This document shows, piece after piece, positions 57,951-64,000 of a DNA stretch of 64,000 nt (the stretch's first letter is position 1; each line of letters begins with the position of its first letter). Source of the DNA: Branchiostoma lanceolatum. Its lineage: Eukaryota > Chordata > Leptocardii > Amphioxiformes > Branchiostomatidae. Location of the stretch: contig NC_089732.1 in NCBI RefSeq assembly GCF_035083965.1, positions 11,175,424 through 11,239,423 on the forward strand, read 5' to 3'. A model generated the notes under the pieces. It was given only the letters and a program-made list of their open reading frames with translations, was not told the DNA's origin and ran no database searches. Both the position numbers and the translations under genes were made by a program.

Positions 57951-59734
57951 ACTACTGCGTGCACACAGTTGACTTATCTGGCTGCTCTACACAAGGAAGA
58001 GCTGAGAAAAAATGGTGTAGACTCATTGTTTGTTCCCCTTGTAATTTTTTTTGTTTTCAAAAAATAATGTTTGAGGTCTAAATAGGTTTGATTGAAACTA
58101 AAACAACCTTCATGGCAGTTTCCTTCAAATTACCTCATGACTCAGATCGTTTTCTCCCTACGAACATCTTAGTCACTACTTTCAATTGTGGTTATAAAAC
58201 AAGTTAACAAAGAAGAGTATAGCGAGAAGCTAGACAGTACAGAACACAAAATGTCTCTATTACAATCCATAGTCTTTTCCACAAACATGCTAATCAACTT
58301 ACTGAGTAGTAAAACCGGAAGGCGGGAGAAAATAGAGAAGATCAGGCAAGTAACCAGTGCAGGGATCCAACCTCCTGGGTTATAACACCGGGAACGAACC
58401 AGACTGCAAACGTTGCATCGGCAAATGAGAGAAAAATCATGAGAGAAAGATAGTGTAGTCCTGGAAAATACCTACCTCCGTGGAGGGGGCTCTGAAGACT
58501 CAAACCCAGATCGTACACCGTATTCGTGTACGTACAACGTGCTAGCGATCAGAACAATAGAGACAGTAACCATATCTATTACTGTACATCAACATTGGAA
58601 CATTTTGGGGTGTGCTCTCTTTTCAGTATTATGTGCAAACTACACCACCATGCCTCGGAGCTTTGCTCTGACGTTCCCCTCGCCGGCACTATGTATTTCA
58701 GCCCCAATTTGGGAATAAGGAGCCCTGGTGTTGCTGCAAGCAAATGTCGGCTATTCAAAGCCTTCGGGCAAGCAGCCCGCACCAGCATCATAGTCCTGTA
58801 AACAAGGCATACAATTTGGGTGTCCGCTCAGTCCAGACTTCGTCCATGCAGGACTCGGTGGTGTACAATAGTCCAATCTGTTTGCACTTTAGGCCCTTAA
58901 TAATGGCCTGTTGGGAGGATCATTGTCCCAATCCCACACCGTGATGGTGATAACCCCTGCGTTTGTGTAAATGTACAGCAATAGATACGATCACTCTGCT
59001 CTATGGTTCTAAACTCTAGCAACGTTGCACGGACAAGAAAACGGCGTACAATTTGAATATGACTCGACAGAACCACCCGCAACGAAGGCAAGTATCTTGT
59101 AGGACTGCACAGTCTTCCGCCTATGATTTTCCTTTCATCTGTCAAGGCAATGTTTGCAGTCAGGGTCCATCCCGGTACTGTAACCCAGGAGACCGAATGC
59201 CCTGCACTGGTCACGTGACCGACATTTTCTGTTTTCTTCCACCTTGCGATTTAACTCCTCAGCAAGTTGATTTGCATATTTGTGAAAAACACTATACATC
59301 ATAAAGAGGGCATCTTGTATCCTCTACTTTCTAACTTCTCGTTATACTCTTCTTCGTTTAGCTGATTTTGGAACCACAGCAACAACAGGTGACGGAAGAT
59401 TTAAGTGGATGGCGAAAGGCTTGTAAGTGGTAAATTGAAGAGAAACCAGATAGGCATGGAAGTTGTTTTTAGAAAAGCTGTTTTGTCCTAACTTCGAATT
59501 CTACAAAAGAATCTGCATTCCACTGGAAATGTAAGTCCAAAATGTGATTGAATTTGAGAGTATCTTACTTTCAGATATACCATCGTTTTCACATAAATTT
59601 CATCAGACAAATAACAAGTCGAAGGACTTTTCTTCGTTTCTTTCAACAATGACTGCTGAGACATATAGATGTATATGTGGGTGTGATGCTGTGAAGATCA
59701 ATGTCAAAGGTCAGCGAATGCGTATTTTGCAATG
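57951..59734. other. Gene-free region, no feature supported
   Basis: A frame around 58,188-58,345 is helical in appearance (NKEEYSEKLDSTEHKMSLLQ), but there is no acceptor or homology to support an exon. No repeats or RNA genes recognised. Confidence 0.3.
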
Positions 59735-59815
59735 TTGAGACCCTGCATCTGGACCAAGAGGTCAGGGGTTCGAATCCCCACTGTTGTCGCTCATCGTGTA
59801 AGGGTTGCAGTCTTC
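59735..59815 (+). mobile_element. tRNA-derived SINE fragment (B-box part)
   Basis: A tRNA-like T arm, CAGGGGTTCGAATCCCC, is followed by actgttgtcgctcatcgtg. The A-box half is missing and no acceptor stem can be formed, so this is a SINE fragment rather than a tRNA gene. Confidence 0.55.
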
Positions 59816-60309
59816 AGGAAGGGATATCAAAATAATTTACCTCTTCAGCATGAATATGAATATCATAAAAGTATGTACATATAACACATTTATCATGATG
59901 AAAGAAGCCGACAACTTTATTTACTATGGTACGATGCATTAGAATGTGCAACGTATCTCGTAGCCTCTTCAGTGCAAAATAAAGTCTGCAAAGATAGTTT
60001 GTACATGTATAGTCTTTATTATATGGCAATCATCACATACATTTCTAAAATTTCTGAACTGGACTTTGTCACCTACCCACATACCAAATATCAAAAATCT
60101 GTTCACAACTTCTTGAGTTATGAGTTGAAACGGTACAGCTGCATGAGCGCATTCAGATTATCGAAGAACTATATATAAAAGTTTTGAATCGAATTACATG
60201 TCTGCTTTGTACGGAGTTACTGTATACAATCTCGCATGTCCACGTTACATAGCTTCACACGATGTCGCATGCGCAGGGGACGAGGGAATGTTGTTCTCGG
60301 TGCATTGTA

Positions 60310-60872
60310 TGTTGGCAAGCAGGAGTGGGGTGTGGAGCAAGCGGGAGTGGGGTGTGGAGTAAGCGGGAGTGGCCGGGTGTGGAGCAAGCAGGAGTGGGGT
60401 GTGGAGTAAGCGGGAGTGGAGTGTGGAGTAAGCGGGAGTGGCCGGGTGTGGAGCAAGCGGGAGTGGGGTGTGGAGCAAGCGGGAGTGGCCGGGTGTGGAG
60501 CAAGCGGGAGTGGGGTGTGGAGTAAGCGGGAGTGGCCGGGTGTGGAGCAAGTGGGAGTGGGGTGTGGAGCAAGCGGGAGTGGGGTGTGGAGTAAGCGGGA
60601 GTGGCCGGGTGTGGAGCAAGCGGGAGTGGCCGGGTGTGGAGCAAGCGGGAGTGGGGTGTGGAGTAAGCGGGAGTGGCCGGGTGTGGAGCAAGTGGGAGTG
60701 GGGTGTGGAGCAAGCGGGAGTGGGGTGTGGAGTAAGCGGGAGTGGCCGGGTGTGGAGCAAGCGGGAGTGGCCGGGTGTGGAGCAAGCGGGAGTGGGGTGT
60801 GGAGCAAGTGGGAGTGGCCGGGTGTGGAGCAAGCGGGAATGGCCGGGTGTGGAGCAAGTGGGAGTGGAGTCG
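60310..60872. repeat. 22/25-bp minisatellite with higher-order structure
   Basis: Two unit types, GTGTGGAGCAAGCGGGAGTG plus either gg or gccgg, alternate. A block of about 141 bp containing a distinctive gcaagtggg variant recurs at 60,545 and 60,686. Frames on both strands remain open by composition only. Confidence 0.92.
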
Positions 60873-60961
60873 GGAAAAGAAGGGGTGATAATGATAAGTA
60901 TGGGAAAAGATTGTGATGGATAGAAATTAAAGGAAATCTAACTTACCTAATTTTAAATAAC

Positions 60962-61103
60962 CTCCAAGCAGATGTAAGGATCCGGAGGAAACCAATGACT
61001 ACAAAAGGTCGATACTAGAGAAGATAACAAAAGATATGGCAACAGGTAGGAACCAGGAACCATTTTCAGTGAGAATGAGCCGGATCCTTACATCTGCTTG
61101 GAG
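60962..61103. mobile_element. 142-bp MITE with 24-bp perfect terminal inverted repeats
   Basis: The arms at 60962-60985 and 61080-61103 are exact inverted copies beginning CTCCAAGCAGATGTAAGG. Related ends occur at about 50,668 and in GDAP1 introns (ctgcttggagagt near 33,455 and 39,830). A target-site duplication is not evident. Confidence 0.75.
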
Positions 61104-62032
61104 ATTAATTTTGCAGTCTGTATGGCATCCAGGAGATCATGCATATGCAGCAGATTCGGAAATCCATCAGTGAGTGGTGGGGAGGGCGAGGGCGCTCACA
61201 TTCTCATCTATCCAATGGCTTTACCTGAAGTAAATAACACAACAGGAGTCTTAAAATTCTAATTTCGGTAAAGGCATTAAATGTCAATGAGGAAAACGCA
61301 AAAGAGCGCATTAATGTGGCGCCATCTGTGAATTCCGTACCTATAGCTCAAATGTTTCACTGTATTCTGATATTTCAATGTTTACAATATGGCGGACAGT
61401 TTGTGTTGCCATGACAATATCGCCACTGAAGTTTGTATGCAAATTAGGATGACGTAACTGGATGCGCTCTATACACGGCCACAGGCAATAACAGCAGCAA
61501 TAAGCCGTATACAGGTTGCATATTCAAACGTCGAAAATTCAACCATTCTATCAGATAGGTAAATAGGCCAATAAAACTGGACAGTGAAAGGCAAGTAGGT
61601 TTACAAACCTTTCCACGTCATAGGAACACACAATGAATGGCGCTATTTACGTGTTTACACTCATACATAATTATGCAAATGACATGGCAAGAAACCAGGT
61701 GCGTATCTGCAGCCCACCACTTCGCTCAACATTCCTTGCATTTAACTTTAAACGTTCGTGATATGAATGAAACAAACTATCAACAGTGGCGCTTTTGCCG
61801 ACACACTAAGAGGCATCTCCTGTTTCGATATTCACAGCCTCACCTAACCGTCGTAAAAGAGTCGTAAAAATAGTCCGTGTTAGTGTTACGACGTATAACA
61901 AGACAAAAATACACCAGTAGTATACTTCCACAAACGACAACATAGCAAAAAAAGCCAACCGTGGTCGAAAACGGTCGCTGTCATATACTAAACAACAAAA
62001 GAAGAATGTACACAATAGAAATTTTTACTCAC
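61104..62032. other. No supported feature; possibly intron of the minus-strand candidate gene
   Basis: Later exons of the candidate gene at 62.0-62.5 kb would be expected here or further left, but I found none with clear splice signals. An isolated ATGGCGGAC context at about 61,390 (+) opens only a short frame. Confidence 0.3.
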
Positions 62033-62534
62033 TTGTTTGGCTTGAAAATGAAGAATCAGTGTTGTTTGTGGTGTGTCCAGCTATGACTGCGGCGAAAAAC
62101 AAAGACGATATCCATAAATATATGTAACGTTACATCAAATGATACCGTTGAATGTGTGACTACCATAAAACACTTGTTGACAATTAACTCTCAATGCCTC
62201 AGCTTAAAATGTCTGCTGTAAAACTTTCAGTACAGTTTCTCCGCCCTAGTGTTTACCAATTTCCAAAGCGTCGTGATATTTTCACAAGCTTAAGCCTTTT
62301 CGCACCTTTGTTATGTCCAGTTTCAACTATACGGTACAGTAAAAACACACAAGACACGAGTTGCCGACCACACTGCATTTCTTCGCAGATAAATCTTAAC
62401 GCTTTTCGTCGAAAACACCAAGAAAATTTTTCTACAAGCTTACCTGTATGGTTCTGCGTCACCAGTTTGAATCCAAAGCCATCCGACCGCCCTTCCAAGC
62501 TCTTCCGCAAGCTTTCCCGGCCATTCTCGCCCAT
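62033..62534 (-). CDS. Candidate 5' coding exons of an unrecognised gene
   Basis: Exon 1 (62534-62444) starts MGENGRESLRKSLEGRSDGF, ends phase 1 at a strong gtaagc donor, and sits in a longer open frame whose upstream ATG is at 62,675. Exon 2 (62086-62033) follows a tcgccgcag acceptor, continues in frame as VIAGHTTNNTDSSFSSQTS and ends phase 1 at gtgagt. Two consecutive phase-compatible exons with good splice sites support a real gene, but downstream exons were not found and the protein is not recognised. Confidence 0.4.
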
Positions 62535-63072
62535 GTTATTCCAGAAGCCCTTCTCCGCAATTTTTGTGGACAAATGTCCGCAAAAATGTGAGAAAATAAC
62601 AAGTTTTGTATGTCGAAAGTTGGAACTTTTGGACACGTCGTGCACACGGACCACGCTACAGCAGGAATGCAACACCTGGTGAACCAGACGTCCTCGCGGC
62701 GTTAAATTTGAATATCATGTGAGGTAATTTAGGCAAGGGGCGTCTCTGATTGGCCACGAAGGTTGGATATAATTGATTAAAGACATGCTGACGAAGTCGT
62801 CACATCAAAATCCTTTTCTAATTATTCGTGACCTTTTTACCTTATCAACTCAAAGTAAGAAACTCGTGTAAAACTGATGAATAAAAAAAAGAAACCCTGC
62901 CTAAGGCTTGGTTTACACGTCAAGCATTTCTAACATCGGGTTTGGAGTGCGCTACGAATACTTTGAGCAAACTCGGATTATGCTCAGAGATTAATGGAAA
63001 CGTGTACCTGTAGTGCCGATATTCACCTGTACAGTTACGTTGGCATGTGACGTTCATCACATATTTATCACC

Positions 63073-63460
63073 TTTGCCAAGAAGGTTATGTTTTCGGTAG
63101 CGTTTGTATGTGTGTGTGTGTGTAGAAGACCAGCATAACTCAAGAAGACCTGGATGGATTGTCTTGATATTTGGTTTGTGGGTAGGACTTGATGAGGCTT
63201 GGAAATGATTTTGGGCCCCCTAGTGACTCCCAAAAGTACTGCAGTGGAACGTCCTGTTTTGATATCTCGTGTTCAGGACATGCTATGGTCCTGATTGTTT
63301 ATTGGTAGATCTCTATTTGGACAGAAAGTAAGTGGCTTGGGCCCCCTAGCGCCTTTCTCAGAACTGCAGGAGCAGGTTTTGCTTCAGACCTTGAAAGGGA
63401 ATAACTCAAGAAGGGCTTGATGGATGGTCATGATTTTTGGTATGTACATAGCTTGAGTAC
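63073..63460 (+). repeat. Interspersed repeat, second copy
   Basis: TTTGCCAAGAAGGTTATG, gcataactcaagaag, a tggatggat motif, gatatttggt and acwgcagtggaac occur in the same order as at 6756-7030. A second gaataactcaagaag..ggatgg tract near 63,400 suggests an internal duplication. Confidence 0.6.
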
Positions 63461-63469
63461 TGAATTACA

Positions 63470-64000
63470 TGATTAGATACTTATTATGCGATTCGGTACC
63501 TACTTTGCATAATTAATGAGGAAAGTGTATACATCCGCCAAATTTATGATAGGACTCTCAAACATGTGACATGTAACTGAGGAAGAGAGAAATATTAAAA
63601 GATATCAACTATGCAAATGAAGACTTTATTTGCATAATTAATGAGAAAATACTATAACTCAAGATGGGGTTGACAAATCATCAAGATGTTTGGTAGATAG
63701 ACAGCATAAGTGTTGCCTTGCATCATATTCTATTTGCATAACTAATGAGGTAATTTAAAAAAAGGCAGCTGGGTTCCATAATATGGCTATTCAAATATGT
63801 GACATTTGTATCTAAAGAAGAGAGGAATGTTGATTGATAGAAAAGATGATAAAAACCTAATTTGCATAATTAATGAGAAACTGCTATAATACCATACTGG
63901 TAAATGACAGCAACTTCATACTTGTGGCATTTGCATCTGAATGTGAGCATGGTTGAATTAAATTATGACAATAAGGACCACGATTGCATAATTGATGATA
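63470..64000. repeat. Dispersed-unit repeat carrying ATTTGCATAATTAATGAG motifs
   Basis: Five related motifs lie near 63,503, 63,629, 63,731, 63,861 and 63,985, spaced about 100-130 bp apart and accompanied by recurrent atgtgacat and gaagagag tracts. It runs off the window edge. Each motif joins an octamer-like ATTTGCAT to an ATTAAT homeodomain-type core. Confidence 0.55.

Noticed and set aside
59735-59815. tRNA gene
   Set aside because: Only the T-arm/B-box half is present and no acceptor stem forms; interpreted as a SINE fragment.
60217-60923. Frames of about 160-200 codons (His/Pro/Leu-rich on minus, Gly/Ser/Trp-rich on plus)
   Set aside because: They are translations of the G-rich minisatellite; several frames are open simultaneously.
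61380-61440. ATGGCGGAC start-like context on the + strand
   Set aside because: The frame closes after about 20 codons and no convincing donor precedes the stop.
62194-62682. Plus-strand 162-codon frame
   Set aside because: Antisense to the candidate minus-strand exon and without splice or start support; the minus strand has the better donor and frame continuity.

Overview
The window reads as nuclear DNA of an invertebrate deuterostome, most likely a cephalochordate (amphioxus). The evidence is intron-rich animal genes with vertebrate-type orthologues (SHOC1, REC114, GDAP1, a kelch-like gene), compact introns full of tRNA-derived SINEs and short inverted-repeat elements, and many minisatellites. 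The species assignment is inference. I see no retrovirus, LTR element, Polinton, CRISPR array or intact tRNA/rRNA gene.

Layout. 0-1.4 kb: the last two exons of an unrecognised single-pass membrane protein (+). 3.7-21.3 kb: a 31-exon gene on the minus strand that I rebuilt exon by exon; all splice phases agree and it encodes 1709 residues. It is the SHOC1/ZIP2-type XPF-like meiotic crossover protein. 21.9-23.7 kb: REC114 (four exons, 243 residues, +), divergently oriented from SHOC1, with about 606 bp between the two start codons. 26.0-27.7 kb: a BTB-BACK-Kelch (KLHL) gene with an uninterrupted coding region (+). 29.2-42.1 kb: a GDAP1 cluster on the minus strand with two complete five-exon, 328-residue copies in a recent segmental duplication, one decayed copy, and one orphan first exon. 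45.2-49.0 kb: a three-exon gene (+) for an 812-residue basic protein I do not recognise, carrying five copies of an R-W-L/H-W-A motif. 50.7-61 kb: gene-poor DNA with several tandem-repeat families. 62.0-62.5 kb: two phase-compatible candidate exons of a minus-strand gene. 63.1-64 kb: an interspersed repeat followed by a repeat carrying octamer/homeodomain-like motifs.

How the genes relate. REC114 acts in meiotic double-strand-break formation and SHOC1 in crossover maturation, so a shared promoter would couple an early and a later step of the same pathway. The GDAP1 copies are GST-fold, tail-anchored proteins of the mitochondrial outer-membrane family. Comparing the duplicated units dates several repeat insertions relative to the duplication; one 845-bp inverted-repeat element has its empty site preserved in the sister copy.

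Limits: exon models rest on reading frames, splice consensus and phase agreement only. Family names rest on remembered protein signatures, with no database search.
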